A DNA stretch of 64,000 bases from the NCBI GenBank assembly GCA_900543695.1, contig UQSG01000003.1:1-64000 (forward strand), given 5' to 3'. Below are positions 17,779-26,099 of the stretch, in pieces (the first letter of the stretch is position 1; the number at the start of each line of letters is the position of its first letter). The stretch comes from an uncultured Clostridium sp. (lineage in GTDB: Bacteria > Bacillota > Clostridia > UBA1212 > UBA1255). The translations under genes and the position numbers were made by a program. The notes under the pieces are model-generated. The model was not told where the DNA came from and ran no database searches. It worked only from the letters and a program-made list of their open reading frames with translations.

Positions 17779-17978
17779 ACGAGCCAGCCCCCTTATTCCT
17801 TTTGTGACCTCGCTGTCAGCCGTTCCAGCTCCTCCGCGGCAAAATTTTCGCAGTACAGGTCAAGACGTTCGTCAAGCGAAGCTTCATCGCCTGCGGCATT
17901 TATTATTACACTTATTATACGCTTGCATGTAAAAAATTTTAATATAAATCATAGAAACAGACGGCTGCGGAAGGCATC

Positions 17979-18039
17979 AAAAAAAGAAACCCGAAAACGA
18001 AGTCCGGCGCTGCCGCAGCGTTCCGTTTATCGGGTTTCT
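17979..18039 (-). terminator. Terminator of the lexA-zinc ribbon transcript
   Basis: On the minus strand AGAAACCCGA (18030-18039) pairs with TCGGGTTTCT (17985-17994), extended inward by AACG/CGTT, and is followed by TTTTTTT (17979-17985). It lies 60 bases after the small zinc-ribbon gene. Confidence 0.85.
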
Positions 18040-18098
18040 CTCAATTCCTGCGCAGGGCGAACACACATTCCGCTTCCCCCGGCAAGCCGAAAGCGGCG

Positions 18099-18278
18099 CT
18101 ACGACGGCTGCGTCTTCTGAAAACGTTCGTCTTTGCAGGTATAGACACGAACCCCGTTCTCTTCGACTTCCACATATAAATTGCTCTTGCATTTCGGGCA
18201 GTTGACTTTTATTTGGGAATTCGGAGACGCCTGCATCAGTGTCCGGCCGCAAATCGGGCACATTGCTCTGTACTTCAT
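18099..18278 (-). CDS. Tiny zinc-ribbon (Com-like) protein downstream of lexA
   Basis: 59 residues. MKYRAMCPICGRTLMQA, then IKVNCPKCKSNLYVEVEE, then YTCKD. The CPIC and CPKC knuckles 18 residues apart form a rubredoxin-like zinc ribbon similar to the phage Mu Com protein, a translational activator that binds RNA. AGGAGG lies 10 bases upstream of the ATG. It begins 14 bases after the lexA stop and ends just before a strong terminator, so it is co-transcribed with lexA and would be induced with it. Function unknown; nucleic-acid binding is an inference. Confidence 0.75.
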   Translation of the reverse strand: MKYRAMCPICGRTLMQASPNSQIKVNCPKCKSNLYVEVEENGVRVYTCKDERFQKTQPS

Positions 18279-18292
18279 AAGCGCTGATCCTC

Positions 18293-18898
18293 CTATTTCA
18301 AATCTTTGATTACTTTCACCGCCACGCCCTGTATGATTGCTGTTTCCGTTACGATATCTTCGTATTTCCCATTCTCGGGATGCAGACGTATGCAGCGCTT
18401 CTGCCGATCCGGGTAATACGTCTTCAGCGTAGCCTCGTCGCCGACCAGCGCCACTACGATATCTCCCGGCTCGGCGGCGGACTGCTTCCGGATCACGACA
18501 AGATCACCGTCGTCAATCCCGGCCTCCGTCATCGAATCGCCGCTTGCCCGCAGAATATAGAAGGTGCCTTCGCCCACAAGCTGCCGCGGCAGCTCCAAAT
18601 AGGTTTCGATGTTCTCCTCCGCGTATTTGGGAATGCCGCAGGCGACCTCTCCGAGCACCGCGACGGTTGCGGCGGCGGTACGGATTCTTTGGATCAGCTC
18701 CGTCGTGACGCCGTCCGTTCCGTTATACGCAATCATTCCGTTCTCGTCCATGGCATGCAGATAACGGTATACCGTCGTCTTGCCGATTTGCAGTCCTTCC
18801 GAAATTTCCCGCAGGGAGGGCTGCCTTTTATTGGCGACGAAAAATTCTTCCGTAAATTTCTTAATGTTCCGCATTAAATCGCAATCTTTCTTCCGCAT
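18293..18898 (-). CDS. lexA: LexA-like SOS repressor
   Basis: 201 residues. N-terminal winged helix (RQPSLREISEGLQIGKTTVYRYL, about 25-47) followed by an S24 autoprotease domain. Self-cleavage would be at Cys87-Gly88 (GEVACGIP); the nucleophile is Ser122 (RASGDSMTEAGI) and the base Lys159 (VGDEATLK). The Cys-Gly bond is as in UmuD rather than the usual Ala-Gly of LexA. The HTH departs from Bacillus LexA, in line with the unusual operator in front of the gene. Own promoter, own palindrome, and a downstream zinc-ribbon gene in the same transcript. Confidence 0.85.
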   Translation of the reverse strand: MRKKDCDLMRNIKKFTEEFFVANKRQPSLREISEGLQIGKTTVYRYLHAMDENGMIAYNGTDGVTTELIQRIRTAAATVAVLGEVACGIPKYAEENIETYLELPRQLVGEGTFYILRASGDSMTEAGIDDGDLVVIRKQSAAEPGDIVVALVGDEATLKTYYPDRQKRCIRLHPENGKYEDIVTETAIIQGVAVKVIKDLK

Positions 18899-18914
18899 TC
18901 CGTTGTCTGCTCCG

Positions 18915-18945
18915 ATCTATCAGGAACGTTTCGTTCCTGATAGAT
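18915..18945. promoter_or_regulatory. 31-bp perfect inverted-repeat operator of lexA
   Basis: Two 13-bp arms, ATCTATCAGGAAC and GTTCCTGATAGAT, around GTTTC. It covers the predicted transcript start (about 18942), the position of an autorepression operator. The core GAAC-N5-GTTC resembles the Gram-positive LexA box (GAAC-N4-GTTC) but with one extra central base. Confidence 0.8.
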
Positions 18946-18948
18946 TTT

Positions 18949-18977
18949 ATTCTATGTGTTTTTTCACGTCTTGTCAA
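18949..18977 (-). promoter_or_regulatory. Sigma-A promoter of lexA
   Basis: TTGACA (18972-18977), a 17-bp spacer and TAGAAT (18949-18954) on the minus strand, directly upstream of the palindrome. Confidence 0.85.
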
Positions 18978-18994
18978 GTAAAATCCAAATTTTC

Positions 18995-19732
18995 TCAGCG
19001 CTGCAGAAAGCCTCCGTCGACGCAAAGCGTCTGTCCTGTTATAAAGGACGCCTCCTCGGAGGCGAGAAAATATACAGCCGCGGCAACCTCATGCGCTTTT
19101 CCAAGGCGGCAGAGCGGCGTTTCCTCTGCAAGCCGGTCCAGCGTTTCTTTCGAATGGATCGCATTCATTTCCGTGTCAATGACTCCGGGAGCGACGCAAT
19201 TAACCCGGATCCCCGAAGGACCGAGCTCGCGCGCAAGCGCTTTCGTAAAACCGATCAGCCCTGCTTTTGCGGCAGAATACGCGGCTTCACATGCGCCGCC
19301 CGCAATCCCCCAGACAGAAGAAATATTGACAATGGCTCCGCGCTTCCGCGTAATCATTGCGGGCGCCGCGCATTTGCATAAATAAAACGCCGCGCTCAGA
19401 TTCACGTCGAGCTGCCTCTCCCAGGCCGAGCCGGAAATGTCGGTTAGCAGCCCCCAGTCTGAAGCGCCGGCATTGTTGACAAGCACGTCGGGAGCGCCCA
19501 GTCCGTCCGCAAGCGCGCCGAACATTTTACATATACTTTCCGGCTGTGCGAAATCTGCGCCAAACGTCAGCGCTTTTACCCCGAAAACGCTTCGCAGCTC
19601 TGCCGCCAGCGCTTCCGCCCGTTCTTTTCCCGTATTGTAATGGATGCCCACGTCATACCCGTGTCTTGCAAAAGAACGCGATATTTCGCGCCCGATGCCA
19701 CCCGCTCCGCCTGTTACAAAAGAAACCGCCAC
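18995..19732 (-). CDS. SDR oxidoreductase (FabG/YmfI-like)
   Basis: 245 residues. Rossmann TGGAGGIG (8-15), NNAG (about 86-89), catalytic Ser in ISSVWG, Tyr/Lys in AAYSAAKAG, and the closing ITGQTLCVDGGF. The segment SSVWGIAGGACEAAYSAAKAGLI resembles the YmfI group, which in B. subtilis reduces 5-aminopentanone on elongation factor P; a general 3-oxoacyl-ACP reductase role is the alternative. No fatty-acid or efp genes are adjacent. Fifteen bases separate it from mntP. Confidence 0.8.
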   Translation of the reverse strand: MAVSFVTGGAGGIGREISRSFARHGYDVGIHYNTGKERAEALAAELRSVFGVKALTFGADFAQPESICKMFGALADGLGAPDVLVNNAGASDWGLLTDISGSAWERQLDVNLSAAFYLCKCAAPAMITRKRGAIVNISSVWGIAGGACEAAYSAAKAGLIGFTKALARELGPSGIRVNCVAPGVIDTEMNAIHSKETLDRLAEETPLCRLGKAHEVAAAVYFLASEEASFITGQTLCVDGGFLQR

Positions 19733-19746
19733 GACACGAAACCTCC

Positions 19747-20319
19747 CTATCCGGCAAATGATCCAAATACGCCAAGATGCTCCAGCAAAATTTTAAGCCC
19801 CATCAGAATCAGAACCACGCCGCCCGCAATTTCTGCGCCGGCCTTGAATTTCAATCCAAAGACATGCCCGATTTTAACGCCCGCCGCGGACAGAAGGAAT
19901 GTCGTCACGCCGATCAGCGCCACCGCGGATCCGATGTTAACCTGTAAGAACGCAAGCGTGACGCCGACCGCCAGCGCGTCTATGCTGGTAGCGACAGCCA
20001 GAGGAAGCATCGCGCTTGGACGGAACGAGGCGTTCAGCTCCTCCGCCTTTCCTCTCGATTCCCGGATCATATTGATTCCGATCAGCGTCAGCAGCACAAA
20101 AGCAATCCAATGATCAATATTCGTAATGAGCGCCTCAAATTGTCTGCCAAGCAAATAGCCGAGCAAAGGCATCAGAGCCTGAAAGCCCCCGAAATACAAT
20201 CCCGTAATCAGCGCATGCTTCGGCTTCAGCTCCGGTACGGAAAGGCCCTTGCAGACGGAAACAGCAAACGCATCCATCGAAAGTCCGGCTGCCAGGACCA
20301 AAAGCTCCCAGAATCCCAT
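19747..20319 (-). CDS. mntP: MntP-family manganese efflux pump
   Basis: 190 residues, six hydrophobic segments. Begins with the family mark LAAGLSMDAFAVSVCKGL and repeats it in the second half as VATSIDALAVGVTLAF; the paired Asp residues in these helices are essential in E. coli MntP. Exports Mn(II). No yybP-ykoY riboswitch is visible: the gap to the upstream gene is only 5 bases, so it is expressed with it. Confidence 0.92.
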   Translation of the reverse strand: MGFWELLVLAAGLSMDAFAVSVCKGLSVPELKPKHALITGLYFGGFQALMPLLGYLLGRQFEALITNIDHWIAFVLLTLIGINMIRESRGKAEELNASFRPSAMLPLAVATSIDALAVGVTLAFLQVNIGSAVALIGVTTFLLSAAGVKIGHVFGLKFKAGAEIAGGVVLILMGLKILLEHLGVFGSFAG

Positions 20320-20324
20320 ATATA

Positions 20325-22244
20325 TTAAATTCCTCCTTTTGCGCGGCGGCGTTTCCGCACAAGCAGCGCCGTACAGAATGCCGCGACCGCCAGAAGCGTG
20401 CCCGCCGCCAGCAGCTTCCCGAAAAGCTCTGTGCCCGGATCTGCCGGTTTATCAAAAACTGCGGAAAATACCCAGTCTCCGTTATTCGGCTTTTCCCCGA
20501 TTTCCAGGATCCCAGACGAATCCACTTTAACTCGATACGGCTCCTGCGACGCTCCGGTACACGGATCGAACCAGGTACAGACATACCTCCCCTCCTGAAG
20601 CTGCTTGAATGCGCCGGTGTCTCGTCCGACGTTGTAAAAATACGCAATATATACCGTGTCGCCGATGTGCGCCGCAGAATACCGGTTTGCATCTCCTTTG
20701 CTGCCGAGATCAGAACGATAATATTCTTCGGAATCAAAGCAGGGCTCCAGCTTCCACCATTCATATTCGGAAAAGAATTGCTTCATGTATCCCATCTGCT
20801 GGGCGGCCGGTAAATCAAGGCTTTCCTGCCATGTAATATCCATGTCTTCATATGTCAGGGTTTCCAGTCCGTCGCTGACCGAATTCTGAATGGCGCCTGC
20901 CCAGATTCCTGGCGTTTCATTTGCGCTCCATATTTTGGCGGATCCGTATCCATACCCGTACATGCCGTTGAGAAAGGCAAGCCAGCCCTGGAGCCTGGCG
21001 CCCCACGTACCTGTCCAAAAATGGTCGTAGCGTCCTTCATATTCTATTCCGGGCTTTCCCGCCCCATACTCCCAGTAATTTTTATAGGCGTCAAATTGTG
21101 TGCCGCCCGACCAGTCGTAATTGATCTGCGCAGCCCACCAGTTGTGTCCCTCAACAGAGCGAAACGCGGAATTAGAGGCCAGTGTGTTTCCGGAATTCTC
21201 CTGGTGCGCGGAGAGCGGATGCTGGTACGGATCATAGGCATGCATATATTCTGCGACCTTTTTCCAGGGATTCGTTTCGGCGGTAAAAATAAACTGTCCC
21301 GTCGTCCCGTAATAATAGTCGTTGTCGCATTCCTGGGATAACGTCCAAAGAACGGGATACGCGCTGTACCGGGCGACCCAGTAGCGGCAGAGGCGCGCCA
21401 GATCCTCATCGGAGATCAGATGCATGGCGTCTCCCAAAGCGGTCGGATAAGAGAATTGCGCGTTTGCATGTACGAAGCCCATTTCGGCAATCAATTTAAA
21501 ATATTTATCGTACTGCTGAAAACGCGCAAGCTGTTCTTCTCCAAATTCTTCCGTAAAAATACGCTTAAAATAACTGTTGTCTCCGTCGTATACTCCGAGC
21601 GGCTCCGACTGAATCACCGTGAAGCCAAGCTCCTTTCTGCGCATAAGGGTATATTCAAAGCGGGACGCCACGGTGCCGTCTTCAAATTTTTCCTTCGTAT
21701 CGATTTCCTCCAGAGCCATATGCCAGTGCGTATCTCCCAGATAGAAAAACGGCGTTCCGTCCGCATATGTAAAATATCGCTGTTCCGCTTTCAGGAAGCC
21801 TCTTTTGTAAATTTCATGCTCACCGTCATAATTCATGCACGCCACGGTACCGGTCAGGCCGTTCAGCGGATTCGACTCGTCCGAGCATTCCACAGTGAAA
21901 TCCCAGAGACCGCGCTTCGTCAGCGCATACCGCACAATAAAATTCTGTCCGCCGTTCCAGAAAGCAGGAACTTTGTAGGTGGTCCCGCTCTGCCGGTGTG
22001 TAAAAACAAAATCAAATTCCACATCGTAAAACGGATTCTCATACGATCCTGCGCTTTGAAAAGCAAGCTCGGACGCCACCCAGATTTGAGTCCAGTTATT
22101 GCCGATAAACGTGCCGAGATCCGCCGGTTTTCCCGCCGCCTGAAGCGGAGCTTCATTCCAGCTGAAAACTCCGAGACACACAAAAAAAATAACGAACAGA
22201 AAAAGCAGCGCCAAAGTGCTTTTTGCCGGGATCGCCAAATTCAT
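20325..22244 (-). CDS. Secreted DUF5060-DUF4038 glycoside hydrolase, C-terminal membrane anchor
   Basis: 639 residues. N-terminal hydrophobic segment (STLALLFLFVIFFVCLGVFS). An Ig-like DUF5060 domain (about 50-140, ENPFYDVEFDFVFTH) is followed by a DUF4038 apiosidase-like TIM barrel (YADGTPFFYLGDTHWHMALEE, RRKELGFTVIQSEPLG, VLWTLSQECDNDYYYG with a likely catalytic Glu, and GKPGIEYEGRYDH). A small C-terminal beta domain ends in a membrane helix and RKRRRAKGGI. The family includes GH140-type enzymes acting on pectin side chains; the actual substrate is unknown. The anchor style is shared with the 10.8-kb enzyme. Confidence 0.75.
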   Translation of the reverse strand: MNLAIPAKSTLALLFLFVIFFVCLGVFSWNEAPLQAAGKPADLGTFIGNNWTQIWVASELAFQSAGSYENPFYDVEFDFVFTHRQSGTTYKVPAFWNGGQNFIVRYALTKRGLWDFTVECSDESNPLNGLTGTVACMNYDGEHEIYKRGFLKAEQRYFTYADGTPFFYLGDTHWHMALEEIDTKEKFEDGTVASRFEYTLMRRKELGFTVIQSEPLGVYDGDNSYFKRIFTEEFGEEQLARFQQYDKYFKLIAEMGFVHANAQFSYPTALGDAMHLISDEDLARLCRYWVARYSAYPVLWTLSQECDNDYYYGTTGQFIFTAETNPWKKVAEYMHAYDPYQHPLSAHQENSGNTLASNSAFRSVEGHNWWAAQINYDWSGGTQFDAYKNYWEYGAGKPGIEYEGRYDHFWTGTWGARLQGWLAFLNGMYGYGYGSAKIWSANETPGIWAGAIQNSVSDGLETLTYEDMDITWQESLDLPAAQQMGYMKQFFSEYEWWKLEPCFDSEEYYRSDLGSKGDANRYSAAHIGDTVYIAYFYNVGRDTGAFKQLQEGRYVCTWFDPCTGASQEPYRVKVDSSGILEIGEKPNNGDWVFSAVFDKPADPGTELFGKLLAAGTLLAVAAFCTALLVRKRRRAKGGI

Positions 22245-22297
22245 AAACGAATCGACCTCCTGAAAAATTTTTATTATATTTGATCGCTCGCAGACGG

Positions 22298-22978
22298 TTA
22301 TTTTACGGCTCTTGGCCTGCGTGCAGAGGAAAGCGTGCGGAAGCGTTCCTGAGACGGAAGCCCCTCAAGCAGCTCCTTCGGCTCAAACTGGCGGTCGAAT
22401 TCCGCTGCGGCCGCCTCGTCGACCTGATAAATCGGATCCTCCGCAAACCGTCCCGCACAGCCGTACAGCGCGCCGGGAAACAGCTCCAGAGCCTGCAGCC
22501 CATCCGCGTACAGGTTGTCCTGCGTGCCGATTCCGTAACGCTCTGCGTTCAAGAAGCCGAATCTTCTGTAATATTCCGGATCTCCGTAAATCAGGATGGC
22601 TTTGTAGCCCATTCTTCCTGCCAGCTCCTTTGTATGCCCGACCAGCAGAGAGCCAATTCCATTTTTTTGGTAAGACGGCAGTACGGATACCGGGCCGAAG
22701 GTCAGGACCTCTTTTGTCTCGCCATTGTCACAAAAGAGCTTGGCCTTTGTATAGACGATGCTTCCAACGATTCTTCCGCGGTGCTCCGCTATAATATCCA
22801 GTCCGGGAAGAAAGCAGTCCGAATCGCGCAGGATATGCAGCAGATAATGTTCGGTGCAGCCCGGTCTGTAACGATTCCAAAACGCTTCCCGCGTTAATTG
22901 TTCTACGGTTGTATAATCTGACGGCTGTTCGTAACGCAGCCGGATGTTTTTTCTGTTCAAAGGAAATACCTCCCGCAA
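22298..22978 (-). CDS. GNAT-family N-acetyltransferase
   Basis: 226 residues. IRLRYEQPSDYTTVEQLTRE start, then the acetyl-CoA loop FGPVSVLPSYQKNGIGSLLV (motif A, Q-x2-G-I-G), and AILIYGDPEYYRRFGF, a pattern seen in YhbS-like acetyltransferases. The C-terminal 70 residues are an extension beyond the GNAT core. Substrate unknown. Confidence 0.85.
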   Translation of the reverse strand: MREVFPLNRKNIRLRYEQPSDYTTVEQLTREAFWNRYRPGCTEHYLLHILRDSDCFLPGLDIIAEHRGRIVGSIVYTKAKLFCDNGETKEVLTFGPVSVLPSYQKNGIGSLLVGHTKELAGRMGYKAILIYGDPEYYRRFGFLNAERYGIGTQDNLYADGLQALELFPGALYGCAGRFAEDPIYQVDEAAAAEFDRQFEPKELLEGLPSQERFRTLSSARRPRAVK

Positions 22979-23032
22979 AATTTTTCCCTATTTTATCATA
23001 AAAATAAAACCTAAATGAAAAATATTTTTACA

Positions 23033-23494
23033 TTACAGTAAAATTTGCAGGAGCGCTTCACAGCCGGCGGAAATATCGCGGTATGCAGAATCAAAGCGTC
23101 CGCTGTACCATGGATCCGGGATGTCTCCTCCGCGGCCGGTAAAATCAAGCAGCTTCCGAACCTTGTTCCGCGGGTCTCCGCCCAGGATCCGCAGCAGGGC
23201 CCGGACATTTTGAGAGTCCATGCAAATCAAATAATCATACTTATCGTAGTCGCTTTTTGTGACCTGCACGGCTCGTTTTCCTCCGCACTCGATCCCGTGC
23301 TTTGCCAATTCCGCCCTTGCCGGCGGATAAACCGGACTGCCCTTGCCGTTCCAGATTTCTTCTGTGCTCGTTGCCGCGGAGGCAATGAAAAATTTTTCTT
23401 CGCATCCGCGTTCGCGTACCAGATGCTTTAGTATAAATTCTGCCATGGGGCTGCGGCAGATATTGCCGTGGCACACGAATAAAATTCTTATCAT
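23033..23494 (-). CDS. Low-molecular-weight protein tyrosine phosphatase
   Basis: 153 residues. The P-loop ILFVCHGNICRSPMAE near the N-terminus fits the C-x5-R-S active site, and the acid DPW in GDIPDPWYSG completes the catalytic set. YDKYDYLICMD is the family middle motif. Stand-alone; it may act on phosphotyrosine of envelope-polymer kinases or on arginine phosphate (YwlE-like). The choice cannot be made from sequence. Confidence 0.9.
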   Translation of the reverse strand: MIRILFVCHGNICRSPMAEFILKHLVRERGCEEKFFIASAATSTEEIWNGKGSPVYPPARAELAKHGIECGGKRAVQVTKSDYDKYDYLICMDSQNVRALLRILGGDPRNKVRKLLDFTGRGGDIPDPWYSGRFDSAYRDISAGCEALLQILL

Positions 23495-23595
23495 CTTTTG
23501 ATAACTCCTCGTAAGTCCTGTGTATTTATGAAACCATTTCAGGAAAGTACAGCCATTCCGCTTGCTATTTTTTCCAGCACAGCGGAAACCGTTTC

Positions 23596-24083
23596 TTAAA
23601 TGGAGTAATTTGTCGTATCTACAACATTCGCTTCATATATCCCCAGATTACAAAATTGTCCCCACATGGTCTCTACTAATTCAACATTTGTTTTTCTGTC
23701 TAATTTTGAGCGTTCTACAGCTCGTTTCATCGTTTCTTCCTTGCTGGCTCTTAAAACGATATAATGTACCTCATAATCTTCTTGAACAATAGCTCTCCAT
23801 GGTTCCAAACACCACGGTCCGACAATTCCATCTACAATTACATCATAGCCGCCGCGAGCGTATCGCTTGGCAGCTTCTAAAATGCTTCAATGACAACCAA
23901 ATTTTGTTCGTTGGATTCTGGTAAATGCGGTGATACTACGCCTTTGCTTAAATAATGAAAAAAGTCATCTGTGTGCATATGCACTGATTTATCCTTACTT
24001 GATTCTTTTGCAACAATCGACGCAGCCGTTGTCTTTCCTGTCCCTGGGGAACCTGTAACCACAATAATTCTTCCTTGATTCAT
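23596..24083 (-). pseudogene. P-loop kinase-like gene broken by a 1-base frameshift
   Basis: N-terminal half (24083-23877): MNQGRIIVVTGSPGTGKTTA with Walker A, ending VVIEAF then a stop. C-terminal half continues in another frame with AKRYARGGYDVIVDGIVGPW and VEHYIVLR-like core, ending near 23596. Adding one T to the TTTT run at about 23880-23883 restores a single AAA_33/shikimate-kinase-like reading frame of about 160 residues. A TATAAT (minus, 24123-24128) upstream could be its -10. Either a true pseudogene or a sequencing error in a homopolymer. Confidence 0.75.
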
Positions 24084-24128
24084 CTGTATTTTTCCTCGCA
24101 ATTCCTATTTGCCTTTGACCCTATTATA

Positions 24129-25069
24129 CTATGACCGTTCCTTTATGGGAATAGACAGCTTGTAAACTTGCCGGTCAAAGCGAACCTGGAACACCGCGGC
24201 GATTAGCCGTTGCAAGGCAGGCTGGATATGCCACCCCGCTGCGCTGCGTGTCCGGAAAATATGCACGCCGATCACTCGCTGCGGCTGGCGCAGAAAGTAA
24301 TAACGGAAAATTTCTTCCTGTGTCTATGAAAATGCCCCGGAATACTCAGTCTGCTCCGGCAAGAGGGCAAGGGCGGCGACACTTCCTTGCTGGCGCCCCT
24401 TGATTGCCTATCTGCAAAGGCGGGCGGGGCTGGCAACACCGACGCGAAGCGGCGTTCATTTTATCGTTGACTGGCTCGGCTGGCTTTGCTATAAGTTCAA
24501 ATAAAAATAGAAAAGGCGAAGTGCTTATCGTAACACTCCGCCGAAAGCCTAACCGGTTTGAGCAAAAAGCTTGGTTAGGTCTGCTTTACTATTTTATGCC
24601 GTTCTACTGCATTTATACACTTAAATGTGCTTTCCAATCCGCTGGAAAATTCATTGCGGTAAGACTGACTACACCAATATTCATATAAATCAGCCTCCAT
24701 AGTTCTGCAAGAATCTACACCACTGTTCACAAATTTGATGTAAATCTGGTGTACGGTTCAGCCGTCCCCCGCCGCCTCATGGCTGGTGTGGGTGTACAAC
24801 GCCCGCGTCGGAGTGCCCCATGAGGAGCGGCAGGTCTCCATGGTTCCCAGGCTGAAGATCCCGTGCCGCTTGCTTGGCCTCGTGTTTACTTACTCTGACT
24901 GAACCGAGCCGGACGAGAGAGCCGGTTTTGCAAGCCTCCTAAAACTCGTTTTGCCGCCCCTTTTAATTCTGACAGGACAGGTTCCCCCTTCTCGGCATGA
25001 CAAGTAACAGCGCGTGCATTTCATGTCCGCCCGTTTACTAGCCGCCAGCCTGATGGAAAAAGTGGATAG
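24129..25069. other. Non-coding stretch, decayed mobile-element-like sequence
   Basis: About 940 bp without a convincing gene. Several short frames read like gene tails (for example a frame ending VGVPHEERQVSMVPRLKIP near 24890, and one ending FIVDWLGWLCYKFK near 24500) but none has a start or full domain. Composition is more G+C-rich than the flanks. I read it as rearranged remains of a conjugative or transposable element, without naming one. Confidence 0.4.
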
Positions 25070-25180
25070 TCAGCGCAAATTCGAAAGCGCAAGGTGCTCA
25101 GGCAAGCGCGTTTTTTCAGATGGCTGCGCTTCTGTCATGGGGCCGTTCCCGCCGCAGAGCGTACAAATATATTTCTTCAC
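25070..25180 (-). pseudogene. Rubredoxin-like N-terminal stub
   Basis: GTG start at 25180 with AGAGGCGG upstream gives VKKYICTLCGGNG, which matches the first metal-binding knuckle of rubredoxins (MKKYxCxxCG). The frame then runs into unrelated sequence and stops after 36 codons without the second CxxCG. It follows the NifX fusion gene by 67 bp, so it may be a third gene of that transcript cut by a rearrangement. Confidence 0.35.
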
Positions 25181-25247
25181 TTTACCGCCTCTTTTTGTGA
25201 AGGAGCAGCATGTTTCCGATTGTAAATCCGTAATGTTATCGCAATTC

Positions 25248-26027
25248 TCAGCGATGTCCGCAATGGCCATGACCGCATCCGTGGCTGCCGCAGGCATGGG
25301 CTTCTCCGCCGTGTTCATGATTATGGTGTTCACAATGCACATCGGGATTAAAAGCAAGATTGCCGGAAAGGAACGCATTTACCGCTTCATCGGCGCTGCC
25401 GCTGACGCCTCCGTAAAGCTTTATTCCATGTTCTGCCAGCGCCATTTGTGCGCCGCCGCCAATACCGCCGCAAATGAGTACATCTGCTTTTACAGCGGAG
25501 AGTATCCCTGCCAGCGCGCCGTGACCGGAGCCATTGGTGTCTATAAGCTCGGATTTGATAACCCTGCCGTCCTGAATATCGTATAATTTGAACTGCCCGG
25601 TGTGGCCAAAGTGCTGAAAGACATTTCCGTTTTCGTAAGTTACTGCGATTCTCATAGTATTTGCTCCTTTTTCTATTTTGTATTTCTTTTGAATTTGCCG
25701 TCTGATACAATCTTTTTTATAGCAAACGTCCGCGCTGTCGCTGCAGAGACGAAAGTCGCCGCCCTCAATTTTAAGTGAGCAGCCGCACACAAGTGCGTCT
25801 GCGAGCTTTTTCCTTGCAGTCTCATATATTTTCTGTGCGGTTGTTCTGCCTACGCCAAGCTGTGCTCCGCATTCTTCCTGACTGAGTCCCTCCTTGTCAA
25901 TCAGCCGTATTGTTTCAAATTCATCAACTGTTAAAGTAATCGGCTCGCCGTGCGCTTCTCCCGCCGGAGAAAATTCAAGGATTTCAGGGAAATAGCAGAC
26001 TCGTCGGCATTTTGTCGGTCTTGGCAT
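25248..26027 (-). CDS. DUF134-NifX (dinitrogenase FeMo-cofactor-like) fusion
   Basis: 259 residues. Residues 1-105 are DUF134: MPRPTKCRRVCYFPE, LTVDEFETIRLIDKEGLSQEE and an HTH (ECGAQLGVGRTTAQKIYE), with a Cys-rich end (CGCSLK, LCSDSADVCYKKDC). Residues 125-235 are a NifX/NifB-like domain (MRIAVTYENGNVFQHFGHTG, ADVLICGGIGGGAQMALAEHG). The tail is His/Cys-rich (HCEHHNHEHGGEAHACGSH) and could bind metal. An internal ATG at Met125 (25655) has AAAAAGGAG 8 bases upstream, so a separate NifX protein may also be made. Divergent from the CRP-type regulator. Confidence 0.85.
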   Translation of the reverse strand: MPRPTKCRRVCYFPEILEFSPAGEAHGEPITLTVDEFETIRLIDKEGLSQEECGAQLGVGRTTAQKIYETARKKLADALVCGCSLKIEGGDFRLCSDSADVCYKKDCIRRQIQKKYKIEKGANTMRIAVTYENGNVFQHFGHTGQFKLYDIQDGRVIKSELIDTNGSGHGALAGILSAVKADVLICGGIGGGAQMALAEHGIKLYGGVSGSADEAVNAFLSGNLAFNPDVHCEHHNHEHGGEAHACGSHGCGHGHCGHR

Positions 26028-26045
26028 TTTATCACCTCGCCATAC

Positions 26046-26074
26046 ATTTTAGCGCCGTTTCAGGCATATGTCAA
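26046..26074 (-). promoter_or_regulatory. Minus-strand promoter for the DUF134-NifX gene
   Basis: TTGACA (26069-26074), 17 bp, TAAAAT (26046-26051) on the minus strand. The -35 box is part of the 42-bp palindrome. The predicted start near 26039 leaves a very short leader containing GAGGTG. Confidence 0.75.
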
Positions 26075-26099
26075 TAATATTATTGACATATGCCTGAAA
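26058..26099. repeat. Perfect 42-bp palindrome between divergent promoters
   Basis: Arm TTTCAGGCATATGTCAATAA-T (26058-26078) is followed with no spacer by its exact reverse complement (26079-26099). Each arm carries one TTGACA -35 box, back to back. A dimeric or tetrameric repressor bound here would block both promoters. Confidence 0.95.

Noticed and set aside
17793..17935. Small minus-strand frame ending ERLDLYCENFAAEELERLTA
   Set aside because: Protein-like, but no ATG, GTG or TTG start is in frame, so it cannot be called as a gene.
20319..20325. Manganese riboswitch (yybP-ykoY) before mntP
   Set aside because: Only 5 bases separate mntP from the upstream gene, leaving no room for it.
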